Assembly: GCA_003116975.1 (NCBI GenBank)
Contig: BGKB01000239.1
Span: forward strand, 1-64,000
Reading direction: 5' to 3'
Source of the DNA: Aurantiochytrium sp. KH105
Lineage: Eukaryota; Sar; Bigyra; Thraustochytrida; Thraustochytriidae
Length of the DNA stretch: 64,000 nucleotides
In this document: in pieces, positions 9,225-19,070 of the stretch
Numbering within the stretch: the first letter of the stretch is position 1
Layout: every line of letters begins with the position of its first letter
The notes under the pieces: model-generated
What the model was told of the DNA's origin: nothing
Database searches by the model: none
What the model saw: the letters and a program-made list of their open reading frames with translations, nothing else
Position numbers and translations under genes: made by a program

Positions 9225-10184
9225 ATGATGAACTCATTGGGCATCGGTTTGTCGTCGAGCGACGAGTGCCGGCGGGTTCTGAATGACTCGAAAGAGAGCA
9301 TTGAAGAATGGCTGCAAATTTTCCAAGACAGCGATGTGGCCTTTATTCATGTGCCTCGCGCAGGCTCGACCTCGCTGCAGACGGCAATTTTTGGCCAAGA
9401 CGGCGACAAGTTGCCCCCTCGCGTATTTCTTGCCGCGGAACAGATTGAGGCACGGTGCAGCTACGGGCGATTCCAGGAAATGTATCGAATTGGCTGCGTG
9501 CGCAACCCGTGGTCTCGGCTCGTCAGTGCATATGAGGCACTCCGCACGGTACCTCTCGACGGAACAGCACCAGCGGAGGATGTGATCGGTTCGCAATTGG
9601 TGCGCAAGCTGGGGTCCTTTCCTGCCGTGGTGGACTATCTGTTCAAGCTTCACTGCAAGGACGCGCTTAACGACTCGCGGTGGCCGCTGCCTCTGCCGGT
9701 GCTGGGATCGAATATTGGACAAAACTTTTGCCCTGTTCAATTCCGTCCCCAGTATACCTTTCTCACAGATGCAGACGGCAACCTTCTCGTCGACGCGCTT
9801 TTTGCGTTGGAGCGCATCAAAGAGGGTGTAGAAATGCTCAAGTCTGGAGCGGCTGATACTCGCAATTTGGGGCGGCGCCTCAATGTCGGCAAAATGCCGC
9901 AGCTGTGCGAAGGCCCTTATGGCGGAGACATCGACTACTTGCTCTACTATCACGACCCGTGGTTGGTCATGAAGGTTTCGCGCATTTACGAGCGCGACTT
10001 CCGCCTCTTTCATTATGACGGCGAAGGCCCTCCGGACGAGCAGTGCCCGCGTCGTACGGATCAGCCGCGGCGCGACAAAACAATCAAGTCGATTAAGAAG
10101 AAGAAGCGCGCCAAAGACAATGTCGAGGGTAAAAGTGAGGAGGAGCCCATGAGTCCGAGTGAGCAAGATTGCTCGGTCATGTAA
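9225..10184 (+). CDS. Sulfotransferase-family protein
   Basis: The protein has 319 residues. HVPRAGSTSL (residues 42-51) fits the 5'-phosphosulfate-binding loop and RNPWSRLVSAY (93-103) the 3'-phosphate-binding motif of PAPS-dependent sulfotransferases, closest in style to the carbohydrate type (Sulfotransfer_2). These enzymes move sulfate from PAPS to sugars or other acceptors. The usual PK.G.T loop Lys is Arg here. No signal peptide or membrane anchor precedes the domain, which is odd for a Golgi carbohydrate sulfotransferase. Either an upstream exon is missing or the enzyme is soluble. The C-terminus (from about residue 285) is Lys/Glu-rich. The open frame begins at a TTG at 9201; the first ATG was used. 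Confidence 0.72.
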   Translation: MMNSLGIGLSSSDECRRVLNDSKESIEEWLQIFQDSDVAFIHVPRAGSTSLQTAIFGQDGDKLPPRVFLAAEQIEARCSYGRFQEMYRIGCVRNPWSRLVSAYEALRTVPLDGTAPAEDVIGSQLVRKLGSFPAVVDYLFKLHCKDALNDSRWPLPLPVLGSNIGQNFCPVQFRPQYTFLTDADGNLLVDALFALERIKEGVEMLKSGAADTRNLGRRLNVGKMPQLCEGPYGGDIDYLLYYHDPWLVMKVSRIYERDFRLFHYDGEGPPDEQCPRRTDQPRRDKTIKSIKKKKRAKDNVEGKSEEEPMSPSEQDCSVM

Positions 10185-10586
10185 GTGCTTTTGCGCGTGT
10201 CGTGCTCGCGTACGACATTTGAAGAGCTTGGAGATGGGATTTTGTTCTGTTGTTTCCATGAAGATTGCCGCTGACATAGCGATTAGTGAAAAAGACGCGT
10301 GACGTGATGCAAGAAGTTACGAAAGAAGAAGACGATACGTTTGGATAGATTTTTTGAAGTAACAAGGCTATCCCCAGGCTGTTCAAAGACAGAGACACAA
10401 GTTTTTTCCTTCCTTGGTGAAACGAAAAACCCAAAACGCGGCAACTTGCACACTAAGGACCCGGTTCCTGGGCTTTGGAGGGGAGAAGGGGGGGGGTGGG
10501 GTTAACAACCGATGTACCGACTTAACAAACGAACGAGCCAAAAAAGCATGAATGAACAGAGAGCTCCTCTACGAGAGCCCTCTTGA
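10185..10586. other. Convergent intergenic region
   Basis: This lies between the 3' ends of the sulfotransferase and S49 peptidase genes. Nothing gene-like is seen. A G-rich run (about 10480-10502) could form a G-quadruplex on the + strand. Confidence 0.4.
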
Positions 10587-11354
10587 CTAAAAAAGCTGGG
10601 GAAAGGCGGTGCGAGGCCGAAAAAAGCGGAATCCAACCTTGTCTCCATACTCACGCTGGCAGTAATCGTGCAAGGAAGAGACTTCATCTGCGAGGCCAAG
10701 TTCCTGCGCGCGTTTGCCGTGGAAAAAGTCGCCGTTGAAGAGCTCATCGTCAGGTGCCCGAAGACGATCTTTGCGTGATTTCTTGACGACATCGATGAAG
10801 ATTTCGTGCATGCCGTTGAGCGTCGCCTTGACCTTTTCAATTTGAGCGGGGTCTTCGGGGAGAAAAGGATCGAGTTGATTTTTGTTGGAGCCTGCCGTGT
10901 ACACGCGTCTTTCGAGACCCACTTTATCGGCCAAGCCTTGAAGTCCGAAGGAGCTGACGATGACGCCGATGCTGCCAACAAGGCTCGATTCTTCGCATAC
11001 GATTGTGTCCGCGGCGCACGCCAGGTAGTAGCCTCCGGAGAGCGCGGAGTCTTCGAGGAATGCGACCACGGGAATTTCACGATCGTAGATTTTGCCGTAT
11101 TTTTCTTTGAGCTGGCGGACCCGCTTGACGATGAGCGAGCTCTGGACGGGCGACCCGCCTGGCGAGTTGATTTGCAAGGCAACTGCGCGAGGATTGCTCG
11201 CAAAAGCGGACGTGAGGCACACGTTGTAGCGCTCCAAGTTGATGTGGTTCGGCCGCTGCACTGACTGCTCGACGATGGTGCCGCTCATGCGCACGATGGC
11301 GACCTGGCGGCCTCCGTAGCGCCGGGCGAAGGTCTCTGCAAGGCGCCGCAACAT
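10587..11354 (-). CDS. S49-family serine peptidase (SppA/SohB-like)
   Basis: The 255-residue protein is a single S49 (signal peptide peptidase A-like) domain. These enzymes use a Ser/Lys dyad to degrade leftover signal peptides or membrane-protein fragments. The nucleophile is Ser106 in EDSALSGGYYLACAAD and the likely base is Lys158 in YTAGSNKNQLDPF. Their 52-residue spacing equals that of the Bacillus SppA dyad as I recall it (S147/K199). QINSPGGSP (61-69) matches the oxyanion/substrate strand and LVGSIGVI the following loop. The N-terminus MLRRLAETFARRYGG is Arg-rich and could be a short mitochondrial or plastid-like targeting peptide. No membrane anchor is visible, unlike most bacterial SppA. 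The gene shares its strand with the PNPOx-like gene upstream. Confidence 0.85.
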   Translation of the reverse strand: MLRRLAETFARRYGGRQVAIVRMSGTIVEQSVQRPNHINLERYNVCLTSAFASNPRAVALQINSPGGSPVQSSLIVKRVRQLKEKYGKIYDREIPVVAFLEDSALSGGYYLACAADTIVCEESSLVGSIGVIVSSFGLQGLADKVGLERRVYTAGSNKNQLDPFLPEDPAQIEKVKATLNGMHEIFIDVVKKSRKDRLRAPDDELFNGDFFHGKRAQELGLADEVSSLHDYCQREYGDKVGFRFFRPRTAFPQLF

Positions 11355-11435
11355 CTTTCCTCGCTTGTTCTCTTTGTCGCTCTCCCGGGACGCTCGGCAA
11401 CGATTCTTCGTTCGATCCAGTATTGCTGCAAAAGC

Positions 11436-11762
11436 TTACTGAGCGTCTGTCTCATCATTGCGTGCGGGAAGATATTTTCCTTGTTCCTCGCCGACTTCAT
11501 GCGAAGCCGCCGGGCCTTTATCCTTTGATTTATAAAAGATTTGCACGTGCCGCCTCGCAAGAGCACGTTCCGTATCGTTGCGCAGAATGCGAGACGTTAG
11601 TGGAGGAGGGGTGATGCCGAGGATCGGCGAGAAGACCGGACGACGGATGCCTCGGGCAAAGTAAACAAATGAATTTTGCTCATCAGTATTGTTTTTGGGG
11701 GCATAGAGGCTCATCAACCGAAGAAGCACATTCTGGATGGACTTCGTTGCTGGAGTAGACAT
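11436..11762 (-). CDS. Hypothetical small ORF or possible 5' exon
   Basis: This 108-codon ORF starts with ATG and lies just upstream of the S49 peptidase on the same strand. I do not recognise it. The product is Arg/Pro-rich without signal peptide or membrane segment (for example FARGIRRPVFSPILG). It might be a leader exon spliced to the peptidase, a separate small gene, or chance. No clear splice pair was identified. Confidence 0.25.
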   Translation of the reverse strand: MSTPATKSIQNVLLRLMSLYAPKNNTDEQNSFVYFARGIRRPVFSPILGITPPPLTSRILRNDTERALARRHVQIFYKSKDKGPAASHEVGEEQGKYLPARNDETDAQ

Positions 11763-11859
11763 CGCCAGCGGGACTGGGGTTTCATGAGCAAGTTGAGTTG
11801 AGCATCAGCAATAGACTGTTCAATTTTCAGATTATATGGAAGAGTTGCAAAGAAGGGAT

Positions 11860-12672
11860 TCAGGCAGAGATGCGCGCAAGAGAGCGGCGGGCGGCGTGCA
11901 CGAAGAAGCAGCCGAGCATGAAGAAGACTGCATCACGTTGGCGACCATTGAGGCCACTGGCCCAAAGCATGAGCAGACGGACTCTCATACGGCCGAGCAC
12001 ACGAGAGATGACTCCAGGAGCGGCTCCTTTCCAATCTTCGGGACCAATGTAGAGGCCATTCTCCTCCATGCGTTTGGGGGGAACATCATCATAAAGAACT
12101 TGGGCGAAGCTCTTGAGACCGTCAATGGAGAAGGCGTTGGCCTTGCTTCTGTACGCGTCGAGGTCTTGGCCTGTGCTAACATCGGTGAGCGTGGTACGCT
12201 CTTTGACGTAGTCGTAAATGGGGATGGAGTATCCGCAAGAATCGGAATAGCGGTCCACGTGAAGAAGGATGATGCTGCGCGCTGTGACCATGGCATCCCA
12301 CTCGTCCGTGGAGTCAAGACCCCAGATGTCGCGCAAATGCGCGCGGCGCGGGTCATGGAAGATCTCCTCGGGTGTGACGAACTCGGCCCGTCCGTAGAAG
12401 CGCATGATCTTGGGCGCGCCCTCGAAGGCCACGAACATGATGGTGATACGCGAGGTTTCCATGATGTGCGCGGCAGTCTCGGATCCAGACCCGGTCAGAT
12501 CGACGTAGCCGACAGTGGAATCATCCACAAAGCGGAACTCGGCTGCCGACTTGGGCGAGACATTGACGCGGTTGCTGGGGCTCAGTGGCGCAGACGCCAC
12601 AAAGAAGACCTTTTGTTTGGAGACCCAGCGCCGTTGCTTCTCCTCGAAAGGGGGCTGGTACGTCTTGCCCAT
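11860..12672 (-). CDS. Pyridoxamine-5'-phosphate-oxidase-like FMN-binding protein
   Basis: The 270-residue protein fits the broad PNPOx-like split-barrel flavoprotein group, in the form often annotated in fungi and bacteria as pyridoxamine 5'-phosphate oxidase family. Visible family features are VFFVASAPLSPSNRVNVSPK (residues 23-42), the strand GSGSETAAHIMETSRITIMF, which resembles the FMN phosphate-binding region, and KIMRFYGRAEF. It probably binds FMN or F420; the substrate is unknown and it need not make vitamin B6. The C-terminus (about residues 228-262) carries two hydrophobic stretches, LLMLWASGL and AVFFMLGCFFVHAA, which may anchor it to a membrane and are not part of the basic fold. 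The start ATG is followed directly by a plausible N-terminus. Confidence 0.75.
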   Translation of the reverse strand: MGKTYQPPFEEKQRRWVSKQKVFFVASAPLSPSNRVNVSPKSAAEFRFVDDSTVGYVDLTGSGSETAAHIMETSRITIMFVAFEGAPKIMRFYGRAEFVTPEEIFHDPRRAHLRDIWGLDSTDEWDAMVTARSIILLHVDRYSDSCGYSIPIYDYVKERTTLTDVSTGQDLDAYRSKANAFSIDGLKSFAQVLYDDVPPKRMEENGLYIGPEDWKGAAPGVISRVLGRMRVRLLMLWASGLNGRQRDAVFFMLGCFFVHAARRSLARISA

Positions 12673-12761
12673 GTTTGTTTGTTTTTTTCTCTACTACAAA
12701 GTTTCAGGTTCTGTGCCGCGCCAAGCGTTCTGTGCGGTGCGATACGCCGTGGCCTGCCACG

Positions 12762-12832
12762 CTGTGCCGTAGGGTGCCGTGCCGTGGGGTGCCGTGGGGT
12801 GCCGTGCCGTGCAGTGCCGTGCCGTGCCACGC
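12762..12832. repeat. GTGCC-based tandem repeat
   Basis: Repeated GTGCC and GGGGTGCCGT units with little interruption start about 90 bases upstream of the PNPOx-like start codon. A shorter relative of the motif (GTGCCGTGCC) occurs near 50185. Confidence 0.8.
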
Positions 12833-14062
12833 CAACCCGGCGCTGTCTCGCTGTACCGCGCGCTGCTGCCGGATAGGGATCTGCTGCCACAAACCTTGCT
12901 GCCTTTCTTGATTGACGGTATTGGTGAGAATCATCGGGCGCGGAACACTGCCAACGAGGGAGGGAAAACCTTTTTTTTTTTTTTCAATGGTCATTTGGTC
13001 CGGCCGAGCCAGCAAGGGTCCCGTCGTGTGTACCATTTGCACGCATGCATGGCGCCACGCTCTTCGTCCTTCATCAAGGTCTTTGTCAACAGCCAGTACC
13101 CACGTTCGCTAGGTCCCGGGGCTGCATCGCGGCGCGACCTCACATTGATTGACTGCTTGATTGACGATTGATCAAGGCTTGATCGATTCAGCCAAGAAAC
13201 CCTCGGAATTCAGCCCCAGGCGCCTGCGCGCGGCGGGCGACAAGGAAGCCTCGCTGTCGCCCGCCTTCTCGGGCCCTCCCGTCGCGACAGCGGCTGCAAG
13301 CAGACCAGCAACGCACGCACGCTCGCTCGCTCGCACGCTCGCTCGCACGCACGCACGCGCACCCTCGCTCGCAGCCTGCCCAGCAGAGGCAGTGCGCTCC
13401 CCGGCAGCCCCGCCAGGCCAGCTATCCCAATCTCCAGCAACAGCAACTGCTGTGACTTGGCGCGTCAGCACCTGCACGGTAAGCACAGCGGCAGCAGCCG
13501 TAGACTTGTTGTGGTGTGCCCCGCTCTTTCGCCCTGCGTCCGCGCGAGAAGCGGCGCGTCCGCCCGCGCTTTTCGCCCTCCCGCCCGCCGCGGCGCGGGG
13601 ACCCGGCGCGCGTGTCTCCCTGCTCGAAAAGGAGATCGGCCTCGGCGGTTTGAATCGGCGCCGCGCCGGTCCGGGTTTGGGATTTTGAGAATCCGGGTTT
13701 CAAAAACTCGCGCTTGGAACGATCGAAGTCGTTGTCCAGCCTGCACTGCCAGCAGCTGCAGCAGCGGCAGCGGCAGCGGAGCAGCCGGGTTTGAGTGGAA
13801 TCGCTGGCCTGGTCTCGGCTCCGAGCTTGCTTGCTCCTTTCTGCGAGTAGAGAGAGAAAGGAGGCGAGTGCGAGTCGCAGCCGCGTCGCGGCGGCCTTTG
13901 CCGCGTCTTAGGAACTTACAGGCCTACTTCCCCTGTGGCCGCTCGCGCGCCGCACGCGTCCCAGCTGGCCGGCCGGTGCGGGCCGTGTTGGCTAGCCAGC
14001 CGACTGCGATTCGCAAGCTAGCTCGCTGTGCTGTGCGGAAGCGGCAGCAACAGATCAGGGGT

Positions 14063-14183
14063 TTTGCAAAGTTTGCAAAGTTTGCATTTGTATTCACCTT
14101 TGCATTTGCACTTGCACTTGCAGCCGCATCCGCATCCGCATCCGCATCCGCACCCGCATCCGCACCCGCATCTGCGTCTGCGT
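14063..14183. repeat. TTTGCAAAG and CGCATC tandem repeats
   Basis: Three TTTGCAAAG-like units (about 14063-14090) are followed by TTGCACTTGCA steps and then roughly ten CGCATC/CGCACC hexanucleotides (about 14125-14183). The region is non-coding. Confidence 0.8.
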
Positions 14184-14815
14184 CGCAGCTTCGTTGCACT
14201 CGCGCTAGGGCAACAGCAAGAGCTCGCCCGCCGCTGCCGCAGCAGCAGCAGCTGCTCGGACTGCTTGCGCGGGCTGGCGCGGATTGGCACGGATCGGCTG
14301 TTGAGTTTTGAACTTGGGACAGGCGGGCGAGCGAGCGAAGAACCCGCCGCCGCTCCCCCGGCCGACCCCCCTCGGGCGGTTCTCCTCTCCCCGCCGTGGA
14401 CAAGAGCCAGGCTCCGCCACGCGCCCGTCGCGCCTCGGCCCCGCTCCGCTCGTCCCGGCCGCTCCTGCGTCCATCATCAACATCGTCGGCACCCCGGCGC
14501 CTCCCGCTCTCATCCATCCAGCTGCCATCCATCCATCCCGGCGGCAGGAGTGGAGCTCGCGACGGCGCAGCAGCAGGTCGCAGGCGCAGGCGCAGGCGCA
14601 GGCGCCGCGCTCTGCCTCGCCGGCCGGCCAGCCAGACCGCGCGGCTCGGCTCGGCTCGGCTTGGCCTCTTTTCCTTCTCCCTGGCGCGCTGCGAGCGGAC
14701 CTTGCTCTGCTTGCGTCTGTAGCTTTTTCTGCTCCAAGCTGCGCGCTGTTGGGCTCCAGCTTCTGCACCAGCCGGCGAGCGACCTGGCCGAGCGACCACC
14801 ACATCATGCCCGAAT

Positions 14816-15225
14816 AGAACGGGCCGCCTCCGACATAAAATGCCGCGTGTGCGCATACCGGACACAGGAACATCGCGGTGATTTACGTTCAAATTTGAAA
14901 ATGGGGTGTTTACAGCATCTATAGACGGATCTCGTGTGGATTATGGGTAAATTGAGCTTGTATTTTATAGGGTCACTGGTGCTGCATGGATCATCTTTAA
15001 TGACCATGGCGGAAGTTTCTGTGGTGCCAAACATTGATTTATAATTCAACTTTAGTTGCGTTTCCAGTAATTCAAGAAGCCATTTGCCCCAATTACTTCC
15101 CCAAGCGAGGCAACGAGTTTGTATGCCTCGCCGTGCAGGGGCTTGTGATTGTACAGTCTTCCCATGCTCTGTTCGATGATAACTTCTAAGGCGCTGAGTC
15201 TTCTGATGGTTTTTTGACCATGAGG
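14816..15225. other. AT-richer island of unknown origin
   Basis: About 410 bases are visibly less GC-rich than both sides and lack the CpG-laden low complexity around them. The right edge is an ambiguous base (15226). On the minus strand one frame reads through about 55 residues of balanced composition (for example LEVIIEQSMGRLYNHK) before a stop. I do not recognise the family. It may be an inserted mobile-element remnant, a gene fragment or a wrong assembly join. Confidence 0.4.
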
Positions 15226-15226
15226 N
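15226..15226. other. Ambiguous base (N)
   Basis: A single N lies exactly where base composition changes, suggesting an assembly junction. Confidence 0.9.
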
Positions 15227-16202
15227 CGACTGCGACGGGAACAGCAAGTCGCAGTTGGGAGCTTTCTCCCTCCGCCGCGAGCTCGACTGCTGCTGCGACA
15301 GCGACTGCGACTGCGAGCTTGAGGCGAGGTTGAGACGAGGGCAAGGCGCACGAAGAGCTCGCGGAGCAAGCTTTGCGGAGGACGCGAGGGGGGCCAGGGT
15401 GAGTTGGCCGCAGTCGGCATCGTGGAGAGTTGGTGAGCGAGACGCGACCCGCAAGCCGCACCGGCGAACGAGACGCGGCCCGGCGAACGAGACGCGAGTG
15501 TTTTTGGCGAGTGCTGTAGAAGTTGAAACCGGATTCGGTCGATCATTTTGGACCGAGTTCTTCTTCCCTCTCCCGCAGCAGCCAGCTGCCGCAGCTGCCG
15601 CTGCTGTCGTGATCGATCATTACACCAGCCAGGCTGTGCTTTGCTTTGCTCTGCCACTGCTCGAAGGCAGGCCGTCTGCGCGCCGCAGCCGCACGCACGC
15701 ACGCACGCACGCGCCCGGACCGCGCCTGCCAGGCTCCGGCATCGGCCAGCGCGCGAGACCTGCGCCGCCGTGCCGCTGCTTCCTCTTCCTCTCTTTCTCT
15801 CTCCTCCTCCAACGAGAAGCCTCGCCACGTACAGTGACAGAGAGTCAGCCAGTGCGCCAGTGAGCGAGCCGTAGAGAAACAGGGCCGCGGCGCACGTACG
15901 CCGCTCTGGGCCCGCGTACGCTGCGCGGAGCCTGCCGCTGCCGCTCGCTGCGGCTCGCCAGCCACAGCCGCAGCCAGCAGCAGCAGCAGCTGCAGCTGCC
16001 GCCGGTCGCGGTCGCGGTCGCGGTCGCGGACCCGGCCGCGTCTCGGCGCAGAGCGGCGGGAGGGAGCGAGCGAGGCGCTCGCGCTGCAGCTGCTTCCTGC
16101 CTCTCTTTCTCTCTCTGCGACTCGGTGTCTGTCTGTCTGTCTCTGTCCCCTTCTTCTTCTCGCTCTGCTCGAGCTCTCAAGAACCCGGAGCCGCCTCGAG
16201 CG

Positions 16203-16748
16203 ATGAAGAAGCCCGGCCCCGCGAGACCCGCGCCGCCGCGCGCGGGAGCAGCAAACTGCGAACCCGGGCCCGGCCTCGCGCGCGACCCGAGACCCCGCGG
16301 CGGCAGCGGCGGCAGCGGCGGCACCAGCGCGAGCTCCTCGGGCTCCGAGTCCGCGGCGTCCTCGTCGACCTCCCCCGCGGCATCGGCGGCGACGGCGACA
16401 GCGCCAGCGGCGAGACCCGCGGCGCCAGCGGCGAGACGGCCGCGAGGCGCGCTCGGCATGGCGCGGCGCGGCGTGGCGGCGCTCTTCGCGCGGCGGTCGG
16501 CGTCCTCCGCGCGCGGGAGCGGCAGCGGCGGCGGCAGGCGCGCGGAGGACGCCGACCCGGCGCGCGAGGAGGCCGAGGAGGCGCGGCCCGAGCAGCAGCA
16601 GCAGCAGCAGCAGCAGGTGCGCAAGAGACCCCGCGTGGCGAGCCTGCGCGCGCTGGGCAGGCGCAGCAGGGCGGGCAGCAGCGGCAGTACCGAGTCGCGG
16701 AGGGCGCGCGGGGCGCGGGCGTCGCGCGGGTCGCGGGCGTCGCGCGGG

Positions 16749-16779
<31 letters not shown>

Positions 16780-19070
16780 GCGAGCGGCGCGGCGCGCGCG
16801 GCGCGGCGGAGGAGCAGGAGCAGGAGCAGGAGCGGCGGGACGGCCGCCGCGGCATGGCGGCTGAACGAGACCAGGCGGCACTCGCGAGGGCGCTGGCCAA
16901 GGAGGCGCAGCGGCGCGAGGCGGACGCGGAGAGAGACGCGCGCCTGGGCCGGAGCCCCGGCGCGGACGCAGCGGGAGCAGCGGGAGCAGCGCGGGCGGCC
17001 AGCAGCGCCGCTGGTGCAGGCGTGGCGGGCGCCGGCGGACAGGAGCTGGGGCTGGAAGCGGAGGAGGAGGCCCTCGACGCGCTCAGCGACGAGGAGAACG
17101 ACACCCCGCGCAGCCCCAGGCCCTCGCCTTCGCCCACGCCCTCGCGGTCCCGGTCGCCCTCGCCATCGGGCAGACACACCGGCCGCAGGATCCGCAAACT
17201 CAGCAAAACGATCATGCAGAACCTGAAAAAGGCCGCCTCCGGCGCCAGGTCTCATGAAGACCTCGCCAGCGAGGTCGGCAGCGCGCGCGAACGGGCCAGC
17301 ACCGGCAGCGTAGGGAACCCGAACGAGATTCTCTACGGCTTCGAGCGGCTCGACATGGACCCCAACGCCCGCAACCCCAACGACCTCCCCGAAGGATGCG
17401 TCGTCATCGGCTATCACGTACAGAACGGAGACACCATCAACGGCGTCGCCATGCGGCACGCCATGACCGTCGGCCAGTTCCGCCAGCTCAACAAAATGTT
17501 CGGCAGCGCCTCGCTCTTCCCCGGCCAAACCGTTCTCGTCATGGAACCTCCCGGAGGATCGGCCGGCGCGACCGGGGCATCGGCCGTCCCAGACGCGGCC
17601 CTCCCACCGCCGGTCCTCGTGCGCCAGCGCAGCAAACTCGGCGGGGCCATCTACGAAGACGTCACCTTGGTTGACCAAAACATCCAGATCGGCGGCACGC
17701 TCGAGGTCAACGCTTACTATGTCGGCTTTACGGCCTCGCACGTCACGGGCGCACACGCCTCGCAAGAGGTGTGCTCCTCGACCGCCAGCGCCCGTCTCGC
17801 CAAGTCGTACCAGTTTCGTCTCGACATCCGCGACATCCAGGGCTGCAGCGCCTCGGAGCTGCAACCGGAGACGCACGCCGCCGGCGCCAGCGCGCCGTCG
17901 TCCTCTGCACCTGGAGGAGGAACCGCGTCGCACAACTTTTGCATGCGTGTGTACTGGACATTCCCGTCCGCGGGCTTTATGAACCCGCCTCCACTCACGT
18001 TCTTCGCTCGGGACCACGAAAGCTGTGCAGCTCTCGTGACGGACATTCAGACCGAGGTGCAGCGACAGCAAAACAAGTCGGCTCGGCTTGCCAATTTCAA
18101 ACTCGACGAGTCAGAGAGCATCACCGGCGGCGCCGTCATCTCGGGCCTCTTGTGCAAGCCCGACCAGGTACGCTCCAGCGAGATCACCGAGCACCCTGTC
18201 GACCTTGTGCAACACGCTCTTCTTAATGGCGAAGTCTCCGAAGAAGAGGCCAGAATACTCCGCGTCAAGAATCGAGAAGTCGAGGACCGCATGGCTGCTT
18301 TGGCCGAAGCGCAACGCGCCGCTGAGCTCGAGGAAGCACAACGCGCACGCAAGGCGTCTTCGCCCCTGACGATCATCTCCAATACCGCCGCCAGGGCCAC
18401 GGGCCACCGCGGCAGCATCAACAGCGATGGTAGCAACGATGCACCCGAGCGCAAGCTGGCTGTGATTGAAACCAAGGTTCTCCCGCACTTTTCCAACTTC
18501 CCGAGCTCAATCATCGAGGACGACCAGGAGCTCATTGACATTAATCGCGAACTACCGGACCGGCTCCGGAACAAGTCGTGGGTAATCTCGTACTCTTCGA
18601 ACCGCCAGGGCGTTTCCCTCAAGCAATTTTATCGTCATGCTAGTGGAAACGCCGAGACGCTCATGCTTTGTGAGACGCGAACCGGTGAAAAGTTTGGCTG
18701 CTTTGCCTCTGAAATGTGGACGCCAACGCGTCCCCGCGAATTTTACGGAACGGGCGAGAGCTTTGTATTTAGCTTGCGTCCCGATCTCTGCGTCTACAAA
18801 TGGACGGGTGCCAATGACTTCATCATGTCCAGCTCAGCCTCCCATATCGGCATGGGTGGCGGCGGAGGGTTCGCTTTCTGGCTTGATGAAGACCTGGACT
18901 GCGGGTCCACCAGCAAATGCGAGACTTTTGGTAACAAGGAGCCTATTCTGCTCGAGCCCGAGTTCCGGCTTTCGCAGATCGAGCTCATTACTTTTGAGAG
19001 CAAGCACCGCAGAGGAAGCGTTGCCAGTGAAGGCGAGACTCGCTATCTGTTTTCCCCCGACAATTCCTGA
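16203..19070 (+). CDS. OXR1/NCOA7-like LysM-GRAM-TLDc protein
   Basis: The protein has 955 residues. Its C-terminal TLDc domain (about 783-935; FYGTGESFVFSL, YKWTGANDFIMSS, HIGMGGGGGFAFWLDEDL, FGNKEPI) and a LysM domain (about 402-447; YHVQNGDTINGVAMRH, LFPGQTVLV) match the long OXR1/NCOA7 isoforms. A GRAM/PH-like segment (about 478-600) lies between. Family members protect against oxidative stress, and several bind the V-ATPase to promote its disassembly. The first 400 residues are low complexity: Arg/Ala/Ser-rich with poly-Gln and Asp-Glu runs. The first ATG after an open but ATG-less stretch is at 16203; in-frame ATGs at 16458 and 16854 are credible alternatives, the last giving a more ordinary N-terminus. 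A coiled-coil (about 680-720) precedes the TLDc domain. Confidence 0.88.

Larger units (their letters stand above)
12673..16202. other. 3.5-kb gene-free, repeat-rich divergent region
   Basis: No gene is supported. Long ORFs on both strands here are Arg/Ala/Pro/Ser strings from GC-rich low-complexity DNA. Contents include a GTGCC repeat, CTCG/CACG runs (about 13318-13360), TTTGCAAAG and CGCATC repeats, an AT-richer island (about 14816-15225) and one ambiguous base at 15226. It separates the outward-reading PNPOx-like and OXR1-like genes, so both promoters should lie within it. Confidence 0.45.

Noticed and set aside
12984-14924. Several 200-320 codon ORFs on both strands upstream of the OXR1-like gene
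   Set aside because: Low-complexity GC-rich translations without motifs; both strands are equally open.
15543-18071. 842-codon minus-strand ORF opposite the OXR1-like gene
   Set aside because: Arg/Ala/Gly/Leu low-complexity mirror of a GC-rich coding strand with no domain; the plus strand has clear LysM and TLDc domains.
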